DNA of 64,000 nucleotides from assembly GCF_033807715.1 (NCBI RefSeq), contig NC_084591.1, positions 50,382,615 through 50,446,614 on the forward strand, read 5' to 3'. This document shows positions 1 through 9,993 of the stretch, in pieces. Position numbers and translations under genes: made by a program. This DNA comes from Cololabis saira (Eukaryota > Chordata > Actinopteri > Beloniformes > Belonidae). Positions within the stretch are counted from its first letter, which is position 1. Each line of letters opens with the position of its first letter. The notes under the pieces are model-generated. The model was not told where the DNA came from and did no database searches. It was given only the letters and a program-made list of their open reading frames with translations.

Positions 1-858
1 TTGCATGGAAGCCATACTTGGCGATAAATTTGATATTTCATGGTTTGCATTAATGGGCGTGGCCTAACGGCTCAACAGCGCCCCCTAGAATACTTTTATC
101 TGCCATAACTTTTGAATGGTTTGACATAGGAAGTTGTGGGTGGTGTCATCAGATTCTTTATGGAGTCCTTGACCTTCATTGGCCAGAATTAGCCCCGCCT
201 CTTCTTCTGATTGGTTGTCCCTTTTTTCTGCTATAACCTTTTAATGGTTTGACATAGGAAGTCGTGGGTGGTGTCATGGGACTTTGTACTGAGTTCTTAA
301 GCTTCGTTGGCCTTAATTAGCCCCGCCCCTTCTTCTGATTGGTTGTCCCGATTTTCTGCTATAACTTTGGAATGGTTTAACATAGAGTCGTGGGTGGTGT
401 CATCAGATTCTTTATGGAGTCCTTGACCTTCATTGGCCTGAATTAGCCCCGCCCCTTCTTCTGATTGGTTGTCCCTTTTCTCGGCTATCACTTTTGAATG
501 GTTTGACATAGGAAGTCGTGGGTGGTGTCATGGGACTTTGTACTGAGTTCTTAAGCTTCGTTGGCCTTAATTAGCCCCGCCCCTTCTTCTGATTGGTGGT
601 CCCTTTTTTCGGCTATCACTTTTGAATGGTTTGACATAGGAAGTCGTGGGTGGTGTCATGGGACTCTGTATGGAGTCCTTGACCTTCCTTGGCCTGAATT
701 AGCCCCGCCCCTTCTTCTGATTGGTTGTCCCTTTTTTCTGCTATAACTTTTGAATGGTTTGACATAGGAAGTCGTGGGTGGTGTCTTTTCTGATATGCTT
801 ATGGGGGGCGGTGGCTGTGAGTGCGAGGGCCCGTTCATCGCTGCTTGCAGCTTTAATT
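1..858 (+). repeat. 3' part of the teleost non-coding repeat: tandem 127-bp monomers plus terminal hairpin
   Basis: Five tandem monomers of about 127 bp are visible, each holding the phrase AGCCCCGCC, then CTTCTGATTGG, then TTTGACATAG and GTCGTGGGTGGTGTCAT; the AGCCCCGCC motifs lie near 191, 319, 446, 573 and 700. Monomers alternate between two variants (TTATGGAGTCC and TGTACTGAGTT), so the true period is partly a 254-bp dimer. The array ends in the family terminus with GAGGGCCCGTTCATCGC, a short GCTGC-TT-GCAGC hairpin and TTTAATT. The same terminus closes every unit further right. Non-coding; small ORFs here are chance frames. Confidence 0.85.
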
Positions 859-914
859 GATATTTAATTTCTTTTCAAAAAACTCCTTTTTACTTTTTCT
901 GATATCTGTTAATT

Positions 915-1560
915 AGGGCCCGAGCACTGACAGTGCAAAGGCCTTATTATTGTATCTGTAGGAATTGTTCTCGTTCTCGTCGTTTTTATTTTAATTTTTC
1001 CGATGAAATGAGGCCTTTTTTTCCCCCTAAACGTGCCCCAAAAGTCACCAAATTTTGCACGGCAAGCCAGACCTGGTGAAAAATGTGATATTTAATGGTT
1101 TGCATTAATGGGCGTGGCCTAATGGCTCAACAGCGCCCCCTAGAAAACTTCGTGCCTCAAGCCCCACAATACGGTTTGATGTACATGCACGAAAATCGGT
1201 ACACACCTGTATCATGTCACAACTTAAAAAAAAGTCTCTTGGCGCCATGACCGAAACCAAACAGGAAGTCAGCCATTTTTAATTAATCGTGTAATTTTGG
1301 TGAAATTTATACCATTTTCACGTGTCGTACTTCAACAAACTCCTCCTAGCAGGATTGTCCGTTCAACATAAAACTCGCTCAGGAGACACAAAAGACGTTA
1401 ACGATGAAATGTTATCAAAATCGTGAGTTTTCGTGAAATGGCCTGGCCGTTAAACAGGAAGTGATACTAGTAGTTGAATGGTCGATATTTAATAGATCCT
1501 ATTTTCTGCCATAACTTTTGAATGGTTTGACATAGAGAGTCGTGGGTGGTGTCATCGGAC
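915..1560 (+). repeat. 5' part of a second copy of the same repeat family
   Basis: Starts with the family 5' terminus AGGGCCCGAGCACTGA followed by a complementary AGTGC arm, which would fold as a hairpin. It then carries family phrases: CCAAATTTTGCAC, GGGCGTGGCCTAA, CAACAGCGCCCCCTAG, TACATGCACGAAAATCGGT and CAGGAAGTCAGCCATTTT. It ends near 1560 in a fragment of the 127-bp monomer. The 56 bases between this copy and the previous one are AT-rich and unremarkable. No coding capacity. Confidence 0.8.
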
Positions 1561-1930
1561 TCAGTTTACAGCTTATCATGATGTTTCTGTTCCTGCTTAT
1601 ATCAATCTCAATGGTTAGGCATTCACAAACATTTTCCACAGCTACTGTCAATCTGTCCACTACACTGTATTTTAATCTTCTGTCTACAAACAATGCAGTA
1701 TGCAGTAAAGCCTCCTGTTTTTCCTGTTCTATTTATGTGATTCAACTCATATCCTGGAATTTCATAATCCTCACATCTACTGTCCCCAATCCAAGTTTCG
1801 GAAATTGCAATACCACTAAACTGCCTATTAAATTCCCTTAGGTAATCAACTATGTCCTGGAAGTTCGTATTCAGACTACGGCTATTGAAATGAATAATTG
1901 AGATGCTGTGCTATGCTTTAATGCTCATTT
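1561..1930 (-). pseudogene. Decayed LINE endonuclease-domain fragment
   Basis: Translated on the minus strand in shifting frames this gives an apurinic-like endonuclease N-terminus: IIHFNSRSLNTNFQDIVDYL near 1840-1905, SGIAISETWIGDSR near 1780-1820, and a segment with TVAVENVCECLTIEID near 1580-1640. The order NSRSL, then SETW, then a variable loop, then a beta strand is typical of LINE ORF2 endonucleases of the jockey/I/CR1 group. At least one frameshift separates the blocks and there is no RT. It abuts the preceding repeat directly. The exact clade is not settled; it resembles the lineage of the EN-RT linker fragment found at 30785-31200. Confidence 0.6.
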
Positions 1931-2587
1931 ACTTGGACATGGTTAGACTGTAGGAACTTAATCAGTTGCTGTTCTACTGACTGGTTGTCCTCCTGGTCAG
2001 ACTCTACATTTTGAAAATTTGCTACAGCTTTAGCATAACTCTGCACAAGTACTCTGAAATGAATTTGATTATGGTTTTAAGGTCTATAAAAAAACTGAAC
2101 TGAGTAACCTATGTAAGCCCAGCGTGCAGAGAGAGGCCCACTCCAAGCCAGAAAACTCTCACAATCACTTGGTGGGATCCCAAATCATAAAAATAAAATA
2201 AAATGAAATGTTATTTTTTTCATTTATTTGGAATTTAATTTCTTCAGACGGTATGAACAGAAGACGTTTCGCCTTCAATATACTTTGATTTATAAATATG
2301 CATCCATTTCTACATTTCAGGCCTGTAGCGTATTCCGAATTGCAAATGGAATACAAAAATACGATTTCAAATGGTTTATGTAATGTTGATTTGGTCCAAA
2401 AACAGTCAGAGTATTTGAGGAGCAGAGATGGGCAGATGATCCCAATTTTTTCTTTAAAGAAATGAGAAAATAATTGAAAAATGTTGAAACAATATTTGTC
2501 CTTCCACAGTGTACATTACTACAATAAAAATCCAGAAATCTGGAGGAATTTCAGAGTGTAAATGCTCATGCCTAGTAATCCTTTGAA
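1931..2587. other. AT-rich stretch, nothing recognised
   Basis: Near 1950-2020 a minus-strand reading (EDNQSVEQQLIKFLQSN) may be the upstream end of the preceding LINE fragment. From 2100 to 2587 I see no coding signal, repeat unit or terminal inverted repeat. Short ORFs here have no recognisable motif. Confidence 0.4.
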
Positions 2588-2775
2588 GTGTGCAGGACTC
2601 TGCTAAAGACCTTTTATAACTCTGTACCCTCCGCCCTTTTCTATGCAGTGGTGTGCTGGGGGAGCAGATGCACCGACAGGGACAGGAGAAGAGTTGACAA
2701 ACTGGTGCGAAGGTCTAGCTCTGTACTGGGATGTCCTCTGGAGTCTGTGATGGTAGTGGGGGAGAGGTGGATATA
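2588..2775 (+). pseudogene. Fragment of LINE ORF2 C-terminus (Rex1-like)
   Basis: The frame reads a short conserved block with SALFYAVVCWGS, then DRRRVDKLVRR and SSVLGCPLESV. The same block occurs on the minus strand at 7080-7445 (ALFFAAVCWGGSL, RRLDKLVKKAGSVLG) in the Rex1-like element, so the two belong to related LINEs. Only about 60 codons remain: the RT core and the 3' end are missing, and the frame runs into AT-rich DNA. Inactive. Confidence 0.6.
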
Positions 2776-2829
2776 TATTTAGATAAGAATATAGGTATGT
2801 GTGTATGTGTGTAGAAAGAAGGAGAAGCC

Positions 2830-3280
2830 GTTTCTGATTACATTGTGGCCTTGAGGCAATTTTGGAGAGTATGTAGATGATGCCCTGAGATATCGCTTTG
2901 GGAGTGGATTACAGTCTGATGCAGTGCAACGCAGACTGTTGTCTGAAAAGGACCTGACTATTCCCCACGCAAGATTGAGGTCTCGATGGAGCTTGCGGCC
3001 TAAAAATAGAATGGAGTTTTCTGGACACAGAGGACCTCACCAGGTAAATGCCCTGTTGAGTGTTAGCACTTTTTTCGAGAAGGAGAGGAAAGGACAGTTC
3101 AGATGGAAAGATTTTAACAAAGCAATGGAACAAAAAGGAGGTAAAAGAGACACGGGGTGCAGCAAACATGTTACAGATGTGGTGGCAAACACTCAGCACG
3201 TGACTGCAGATTTAAGAATGAAAAGTGTTATGCCTGCTCCAAAGTTGGACACATTGCCCAATATATCTGGTCTTGTCTTT
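2830..3280 (+). pseudogene. Decayed Ty3/gypsy-type Gag fragment with CCHC zinc knuckle
   Basis: Around 2870-2970 the sequence reads EYVDDALRYRFGSGLQ followed by AVQRRLLSEKDLTIPHA, a pattern of vertebrate gypsy Gag C-termini. Around 3157-3275 another frame reads a zinc-knuckle region: CYRCGGKHSARDC (CX2CX3HX4C), then CYACSKVGHIA, a second knuckle whose last cysteine is lost. At least two frameshifts separate the parts. No protease or RT follows. It is unrelated in sequence to the gypsy element at 61488-64000. Confidence 0.65.
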
Positions 3281-3497
3281 CCTTTGCTCCCCGCTGGTCC
3301 ATACTGTTTTCCTCCCTCCGTGTTTCCATGTCAGGTTCTTGTAGTTTTTTATTTTTTGTTTAAGCTCTTGTTTTTTGCATTCCTGCTCAGCAGCGCTTTT
3401 CGTTAATAAATCATTGTTTTTTTTGGAACTCCTGCCTCCTGGTCTCCTGCATCTGGGTCCTATTCTAACCATTTCCTAACAAAACGGACCAGCCATC
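3281..3497 (+). other. Leader-like stretch upstream of the L2-like element
   Basis: T-rich and pyrimidine-rich DNA containing AATAAATCATTG (3405-3416) and CTCCTGCCTCCTGGTCTCC, ending in GGACCAGCCATCATGGACCC at the first ATG of the following region. It looks like a 5' untranslated leader or LTR-like remnant. I cannot identify matching ends. Confidence 0.35.
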
Positions 3498-3676
3498 ATG
3501 GACCCAGCAGGAGAGACTTTTGATTGGTGGGAGTTCTTCTACCCTGATAGAAGGGAGTTCTTTCACCAGGTGGTGAAGAGGACAGGGAGCTGTTGGCAGG
3601 AGCGGGATTCACCCTTCTGGGGAACACGCCTGGCTCGAGGCGGGCCAAGGTGTTTTGAGCCTCAGGGGAAACTACA

Positions 3677-5962
3677 ATGGCGGCGGCAGCCACAGCCCGT
3701 TCCGGTTCCCGAGGTGGTCCTGGACGCACCTCCCAATGTCCCGGTGGTGGTCTCGGCCCCCCCCTTCCCTGTTCCCGAGGTGGTCCCGGACGCACCTCCC
3801 CATTCCAGTGGTGGTCCCAGACGCCCCTCAGCTGGCATCGAGGACCTGGTGTGCCCCTCAGCCAGCACCAACGACCTGGTGTGCCCCTCAGCCAGCACCA
3901 ACGACCTGGTGTGCCCCTCAGCCACCACCAACGACCCGGTGTGCCCCTCAGCCAGCACCAACGACCCGGTGTGCCCCTCAGCCGGCACCGAGGACCCAAT
4001 GTGCCCCTCAGCCGGCACCAACGACTCGGAGTGCCCCTCAGCCGGCACCGAGGACCCAGTGTGCCCCTCAGTCGGCACCAAGGATCCTGTCTGCCCCCAA
4101 GGCGCCCCCCCGGACTCTGTCCGCCCAGTCCCGAGAGCGTCCCTCTGACCCATCAGCCCGGCCCCAAGGACGGCCCCCTGAACTGTCTCAAAAGTCGGTC
4201 TGACAAAAGTAACCCACGTTTTCTGTTCAGCACTGTAGCCAGGCTGACAAAGAGTCACAACTCTGTTGAGCCGTGCATTCCTGCAGCTCTCAGTAGTGAG
4301 GACTTTATGGGCTTCTTCAACAGTAAAATCGCGAGAATTAGAGAAGAAATCAACCAGCCGGTTGTAGGTGTTTCTTCAGCTTTAGCGACTTCCCTAGGCT
4401 CTGACTTGTCTCTAGACTGTTTTGATCCTATAGACCTCCCGGAGCTGACTTCACTCGTTAATAGAGCTAAGTCAACCACATGTATGTTAGACCCCATCCC
4501 GACTCGACTATTCAAACATATTTTTTCTCTTATTGGTACGACAATACTGGACCAAATTAACTTATCCCTAAGTTTAGGATATGTACCACAGGTTTTCAAA
4601 GTCGCAGTAATTAAACCTTTATTTAAAAAACCTTCTCTTGACCCAGACACCTTAGCTAATTATAGACCAATTTCCAACCTTCCATTTGTGTCTAAAATTC
4701 TGGAAAAGGCAGTTTCAAGCCAGTTATGTGACTATTTGTATAGAAATGATCTGTTTGAAGTCTTTCAGTCAGGGTTCAGAATGCATCATAGCACAGAGAC
4801 AGCACTTGTTCGAGTCACGAATGACCTCCTTATGGCCTCAGATAAGGGATTAGTGTCCATACTGGTTCTACTGGACCTCAGTGCTGCTTTTGACACTATA
4901 GATCATGGCATTTTACTGCACAGGTTAGAGCATGTTGTTGGGATTAAAGGGACAGCTCTATGTTGGTTTAAATCATACCTATCTGACAGGTTCCAGTTTG
5001 TTCATGTACATGAGGTTTCTTCAGAACAGTCAAGGGTCTGTTATGGTGTTCCGCAGGGTTCAGTGCTAGGGCCAATCTTGTTCAGTTTATACATGCAGCC
5101 GTTGGGAAGTATAATCCAGAATCACGGCATACACTTTCATTGTTATGCTGATGATACGCAGCTCTATTTGTCTATGAAGCCGGATGAAACAGAACCGTTA
5201 GTTAAACTTCAGGCATGTCTTAGGGACATCAAGGACTGGATGTCCAGAAATTTCCTGCTTCTAAATTCAGATAAAACAGAGGTTATCATTCTTGGTCCAG
5301 AGCATCTTAGGAAGGGATTAGATGGTGTTGCGATGGCTTCCAGTGCAACTGTGAGAAATCTTGGTGTTATTTTCGATCAGGATTTGTCGTTTAAACCATA
5401 TGTCAATCAGGTTTGTAAAATAGCCTTTTTCCACCTCCGTAATATTGCAAAGATTAGGAAAATCCTCTCACAGAGTGATGCAGAAAAACTAGTTCATGCG
5501 TTTGTATCTTCTAGACTAGATTACTGTAATGTGTTGTTAGCAGGATGTCCAAGTAATTTGCTGAATAGGCTCCAGCTGATCCAAAATGCAGCAGCACGAG
5601 TACTGACAGGAATTAGCAGGAGAGACGTCTCTCCAGTGTTAGCGTCGCTCCATTGGTTACCCGTAAAATTCAGAATCCAATTTAAAATTGTATTACTTGC
5701 GTATAAAGCCCAAAACGGCTTAGCTCCGCATTATTTGCAAGACCTGATAGTGCCTTATGTTCCTGTCAGAGCTCTCCGTTCTCAGAGTGCAGGTTTACTT
5801 GTAGTTCCTAGAGTATCTAAATGTAGATTTGGAGGGCGGGCGTTCTGCTATCAGGCGCCACTACTATGGAACCAACTTCCAATCTGGGTTAAGGGGGCTG
5901 ACACCACCTCCACCTTTAAAACTGAACTTAAAACATTGCTGTTTAGTAAAGCCTATAGTTAG
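3677..5962 (+). CDS. L2-like LINE ORF2: proline-rich repeat region plus reverse transcriptase
   Basis: 761 codons without a stop. Residues 1-170 are Pro/Ser/Arg-rich, with eight or more copies of a 10-residue repeat of the type VPLSQHQRPG. From about residue 173 the LINE EN-RT linker begins (FLFSTVARLTKS, then FMGFFNSKIARIREEI). RT motifs follow in order: NYRPISNLPFVSKILEK (from N328), LVLLDLSAAFDTIDH (first catalytic Asp at D400), GVPQGSVLGPILFSLYM (from G457) and YADDTQLYLS (Y490, catalytic D492-D493). Then come a thumb region and the conserved LHWLPVKFRIQFK and APLLWNQLPIW blocks near the C-terminus. This matches L2-clade RT of the jockey/CR1 group. The endonuclease is absent. The start at 3677 is arbitrary: another frame opens at 3498, and the repeat is also open in other frames. 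The same family recurs at 56700-60168. Confidence 0.85.
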   Translation: MAAAATARSGSRGGPGRTSQCPGGGLGPPLPCSRGGPGRTSPFQWWSQTPLSWHRGPGVPLSQHQRPGVPLSQHQRPGVPLSHHQRPGVPLSQHQRPGVPLSRHRGPNVPLSRHQRLGVPLSRHRGPSVPLSRHQGSCLPPRRPPGLCPPSPESVPLTHQPGPKDGPLNCLKSRSDKSNPRFLFSTVARLTKSHNSVEPCIPAALSSEDFMGFFNSKIARIREEINQPVVGVSSALATSLGSDLSLDCFDPIDLPELTSLVNRAKSTTCMLDPIPTRLFKHIFSLIGTTILDQINLSLSLGYVPQVFKVAVIKPLFKKPSLDPDTLANYRPISNLPFVSKILEKAVSSQLCDYLYRNDLFEVFQSGFRMHHSTETALVRVTNDLLMASDKGLVSILVLLDLSAAFDTIDHGILLHRLEHVVGIKGTALCWFKSYLSDRFQFVHVHEVSSEQSRVCYGVPQGSVLGPILFSLYMQPLGSIIQNHGIHFHCYADDTQLYLSMKPDETEPLVKLQACLRDIKDWMSRNFLLLNSDKTEVIILGPEHLRKGLDGVAMASSATVRNLGVIFDQDLSFKPYVNQVCKIAFFHLRNIAKIRKILSQSDAEKLVHAFVSSRLDYCNVLLAGCPSNLLNRLQLIQNAAARVLTGISRRDVSPVLASLHWLPVKFRIQFKIVLLAYKAQNGLAPHYLQDLIVPYVPVRALRSQSAGLLVVPRVSKCRFGGRAFCYQAPLLWNQLPIWVKGADTTSTFKTELKTLLFSKAYS
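3839..4098 (+). repeat. 30-bp minisatellite inside the LINE 5' module
   Basis: About eight to nine tandem copies of a 30-bp unit of the form GCCCCTCAGCCAGCACCAAC + GACCTGGTGT, with copies beginning near 3859, 3889, 3919, 3949, 3979, 4009, 4039 and 4069. The unit length is a multiple of three, so it keeps all frames open and yields a 10-residue peptide repeat. Copies differ at a few positions (CAGCACC, CACCACC, CGGCACC). Confidence 0.85.
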
Positions 5963-6048
5963 TGTTTAGTAAACCTCTAGCTGGTGTTGGTAAATCTCTA
6001 GGTAGTGTAAACTTTAGTGTGTCAGAGTCGCTCCTGTGGTTTCTTGTG

Positions 6049-6440
6049 CTGGCCCCCCCTTCTCCTCCCTTTTCTCTCTTTTGTCCATGTTGCAGCATCC
6101 TTTGCCGGACACCGGAACCTGCAGGTGGTCGTGGGTGGCTTGTAGCTTGCATTACGGAGCACAAGTCTTTCCCTGACCCTGCACCCCAACCTGGGACTTG
6201 CTGATTGGGCCGGAGCTTCGGGAGCTGCGTGCTGGCCTGCGGTCCCCACCCCTGGTCATCCCGTTGCTGGCCCCCCCTTCTCCTCCCTTTTCTCTCTTTT
6301 GTCCTGCAGGTGGCCGTGGGTGGCTTGTAGCTTGCATTACGGAGCACAAGTCTTTTCCTGACCCTGCACCCCAACCTGGGACTTGCTGATTGGGCCGGAG
6401 CTTCGGGAGCTGTGTGCTGGCCTGCGGTCCCCACCCCCGG
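6049..6440 (+). repeat. Tandem duplication in the 3' UTR of the L2-like LINE
   Basis: A block running from GGCCCCCCCTTCTCCTCCC through GTGGGTGGCTTGTAGCTTGC and CTGACCCTGCACCCCAACC to TGGGCCGGAGCTTCGGGAGC occurs twice, starting near 6049 and 6270. The first copy has an extra stretch (TTGCAGCATCCTTTGCCGG) that the second lacks. Minus-strand ORFs over this region repeat each other for this reason and are not genes. Confidence 0.8.
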
Positions 6441-7079
6441 TCATCCCGTTGCTGCTTCCACCTGCCTGCTGTGCTGTTGCCGTCCCTGACCCACCAGTCT
6501 GGCCCTCGGCAGGAGGGTCCCCCCTGATGAGCCTGGTCCTGCTCAAGGTTTCTTCCCTCCTAAAGGGGAGTTTTTCCTTGCCACTGTTTGGCTTAAGGTT
6601 TTTCTCCCACTAGGGGAATTTTTACCTGCCATTGTTTATGTAATAACTGCTCGGGGGTCATGTTCTGGGTATGGGTCTCTGTAAAGCGTCTAGAGACAAC
6701 TCTGTTGTATTAGACGCTATATAAATAAAATTGAATTGAAAATTGAATTGAATTGTCTCGCCTGTCTGCCCGGCCTAGTGCCCAGGTCTCCTGAGCTCTG
6801 ACTGTGTGTTGGCCTGGGACACCCATTCATCCATCCATTCATCCATCCATCCGACCCGCCTATAGATAGATAGAAAGAACTTTATTCATCCCCGAAGGGA
6901 AATTCAACTGTCCAGCAGCTCATCAAAAAATAAAAAATCAACCACACTTCCACTCAGACAATAAAAGCACATTAATTAATGTTAAAATAAACATGAAATA
7001 TAGGGTTTTAAAAATATCATGTAAAGTGCAAACTAAAATATAGTCCAGTTGTGGCAGAGGTGAGTGTGTGAAACTGAGT

Positions 7080-8118
7080 TCAGGACGAGTTAAACATCCT
7101 TATTGCTGTGGGGACGAAGGATCTCCTGAATCGCTCCGTTCTGCAGTGCAGTGATCGGAGCCGACCGCTGCAGCTGCTCCTGCTCCTCTGTTGCTCCAGG
7201 AGGCTGTGGAGAGGGTGTCTGCTATTGTCCATAATAGCACTCAGTTTGTTCAGTGTGCCCCTCTCCACCACAGATCTTAGCGGGTCCAGACTCCTGCCCA
7301 ACACTGAGCCTGCTTTTTTGACCAGTTTGTCCAGTCGCCTGGTGTTTTTGATTGCAAGGCTGCCTCCCCAACACACAGCAGCAAAAAAGAGTGCACTGGC
7401 CTCCACCGTGTGGTAGCACATAGTCATCATCTCCACACACATCAAAAGACCTCAGTGTCCCCAGGAAGAACAGGTGGCTCTGCCCCTTCCTGTAGAGGGC
7501 GTCGGTGTTAGGGGACCAGTCAAGCTTGTCATCCAAGAGGACCCCGAGGTATTTGTATGTGTGGACCACCTCAATGTCCCCCCCCCCCTGTATGAAGACT
7601 GGTGATTGGGGAGGCCACTTCCTCCTGAAATCCACCACCATCTCCTTGGTTTTGGCTGTGTTCAGGTGGAGACAGCACTTATTACTCCAGTCCCTGAAGG
7701 AATCCACCAGATCCCTGTACTCCTGCTCCTGACCACCCCTGATACAAGCCACAATGGCTGTATCGTCAGAATATTTTTGCATGTGACAGGACTCAGTGTT
7801 GTATTGGAAGTCCGCTGTGTAGAGTGTGAACAGGAATGGTGCCAAGACAGTCCCTTGTGGAGCACCAGTCCTGCTCCTGACCATCCTGGAGACACAGCTC
7901 TCCAGCCTGACATACTGAGGCCGCTCTGTCAGGTAGTCTGTGATCCAGGAGGTCAGGAAGTGATCTACTCCCATCCCCTCCAGCTTGTCCTTCAGTATGA
8001 GGGGCTGGATAGTATTAAAAGCACTAGAAAAGTCAAAAAAGAGAATCCTCACACAACATCCCGGCTCCTCCAGGTAGGCGTAGACCCGATGTAGCATGTA
8101 CAGAACCGCATCATCCAC
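7080..8118 (-). pseudogene. Rex1-like ORF2 part 2: rest of reverse transcriptase, frameshifted near its end
   Basis: Continues the frame of the preceding entry: VDDAVLYMLHRV, VRILFFDFSSAFNTIQP (first catalytic Asp), RTGAPQGTVLAPFLFTLY and KYSDDTAIVACI, the YxDD-box equivalent with Ser before the two Asp. The thumb region contains KEMVVDFRRK and YKYLGVLLDDKLDW. Near 7440 the reading shifts frame: the conserved ALFFAAVCWGGSL, RRLDKLVKKAGSVLG and RHPLHSLLEQQ blocks lie in the frame ending at 7080. With the upstream stop this makes two lesions, so the copy cannot make an intact ORF2 protein. Confidence 0.8.
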
Positions 8119-8133
8119 TCCAAGATGCTCCTG

Positions 8134-9993
8134 CTAAGTAAACTGGAGTGGGTCCATTGCATCAGTGACCTCTGACCTCAGGACACGGAGGACTAGCCGG
8201 TCCAGAGTTTTCATGATGTGTGATGTTAATGCCACTGGTCTGTAGTCATTTAACTCCGCCGGGTGCCCCACCTTGGGCACTGGTACGAGACAAGATGTTT
8301 TCCACTGCACTGGGACCTTGCCTGTTTGAAGACTCCAATTGAAGATCCACTGGAGGGGCTCTGCCAGTTGAGCTGCACAGTCTTTCAGGAGCCTTGGGCA
8401 CACTCCATCCGGGCCTGCAGCCTTCCCTGTACGCAGTCTCTTGAGCTCCGCCCCCACCTCGTCTGCTGTAAAGGACAGTGGTAGTTGGCTATCAGTAGTG
8501 GATGATGTAGCTGTAACTGTGGCTGCCAGCGTGGGGGAGGGGCTACCTCCAGGAGACAGTGGAGCAGGGGCATCAGCCGGAGCAGACACAATGGTGGGGG
8601 GGATGGATGCAGGGGTAGGGTGGACACAGCCCCTTCCATCAAACCTGTTAAAAAACAGGTTAAGGTTGTTGGCTCTGTCCACATCTCCATCTGTGGCCTG
8701 GCCATTCTTCTTAGAATAACCAGTGATGTTCCTCATTCCCTTCCACACCTCTCTGATGTTGTTCTGCTGCAGCTTGCTCTCCACCTTTCTTTTGTAGTCC
8801 ACCTTTGCCTGTCTCAGTCTGCCCTTTAGCTCATGCTGAACCTCCCTGAGCCTCTCCTTATTGCCCTCCTTGAACGCCAGTTTTTTCTGGTTGAGAAGCT
8901 GCTTGATGGTACTATCGACCCAGGGTTTATTATTGGGGTAACAGCGAACGGTCTTCACTGGCACCACAGTGTCCCTACAGAAGTTCATGTATTCCGTGAG
9001 AGTGTCCACCCTCCTATCCACTTCCATGTTGTTGTCCTGTGGCTCTAGAAGTACAGTCCAGTCTGTACAATCAAAACAGTCCCTGAGAGCCTCAATTGTC
9101 TCCGGGGACCATTTCCTGACTGAGCGGATGGTAACAGGAACCTTTAAAACACAGGGTTTGTATATGGGCTGGAGAAAGACCAGATTGTGATCAGATCTGA
9201 CAAGAGGCGGTAAAGCAGCCGCAGTGTAGGCTTCCTTGGCATTTCCATAAAATAAGTCCAGTGTCTTATTTTCCCTTGTGGGACAGTCCACATACTGAAC
9301 AAACCCTGTCAGATGGGAGGAGGGGATAGTGTTGTTAAAATCCCCCGTTATTGCAATGAATGCACTAGGATGCTTGTTCTGAATTTTAGCAACAGTTTCA
9401 TGAATGACGTCACACGCCACGTCACATGCGGCCCGTGGAGGAATGTAAACAACAATGGCGACGATGTGTGAAAACTCCCGTGGTACATAATACGGTCTAA
9501 GACCGACTGCTAACAGTTCAATATCATGACAGCAGATCTTGTCCTTCACTGTAACATGACCAGGATGACACCATCTATTGTTGACCAGCAGCATCAATCC
9601 CCCGCCTTTGTTTTTTCCGGTCGTCTTGGCGTTCCTGCCCGCTCGCACAGTAAAGAAGCCAGGTAGGTTCACACAGGAGTCAGGTATGTTGTCATTCAGC
9701 CACGTCTCCGTAAAGCACATGAGACTGCACTCCCTGTAGAGTCTCTGGTTCCTCACCAATGCCAGCAGCTCGTCACACTTGTTGGGGAGCGAGTTGACAT
9801 TCCCCATAAGGACCGTCGGCAGAAAAGGCTTATATCTCCACCGCCTAGCCTTTAGCTTAGCTCCTGCTCTGCAGCCTCTGAACGGCTTCCACAGTTCATT
9901 CGGTATCGTATGTCTGACTCCGAAACAGGTTCTTCTCAAAGCCAGAAGCTCATCCCTCGTGTACACAGCTTTACCCAAAGCTGTGTCCATCAC
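8134..9993 (-). pseudogene. Rex1-like ORF2 part 1: endonuclease and start of RT, ending at a premature stop
   Basis: 619 codons. The apurinic-type endonuclease is clear: GNVNSLPNK (N65 region), FTETWLND (catalytic Glu at E96), AITGDFNN (D218, N220) and VRSDHNLV (S267-D268-H269). A linker (ETIEALRDCFDCTDW, KPWVDSTIKQLLNQKKLAFK) and a Pro-rich stretch near residues 450-500 follow. RT begins with GKAAGPDGVCPRLLKDC and DYRPVALTSHIMKTLDRLVL. The frame ends at DPLQFT, where related elements continue without a stop. The next ORF (from 8118) is in the same frame, so a single nonsense codon at 8134-8136 separates the halves. Confidence 0.8.

Larger units (their letters stand above)
3498..6757 (+). mobile_element. 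L2/Maui-like LINE with a non-standard 5' module
   Basis: A LINE whose reverse transcriptase is open and nearly complete, but whose 5' part is a proline/serine-rich GC-rich module with a 30-bp minisatellite instead of an endonuclease. The 3' UTR carries a tandem duplication (6049-6440), and the element ends in the tail TAGACGCTATATAAATAAAA followed by TTGAA repeats. The same tail occurs at 19161-19346, which confirms the boundary. In known L2 elements ORF2 has endonuclease then RT, so this copy is either 5'-rearranged or a non-autonomous chimera that would need help in trans. Confidence 0.8.

Noticed and set aside
3839..4098. CRISPR-like array
   Set aside because: The 30-bp units are contiguous with no spacers; this is a minisatellite in a eukaryotic LINE.
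5943..6434. Minus-strand ORFs with repeated VLRNASYKPP-type segments
   Set aside because: They lie in the duplicated 3' UTR of the plus-strand L2 element and repeat because the DNA does.
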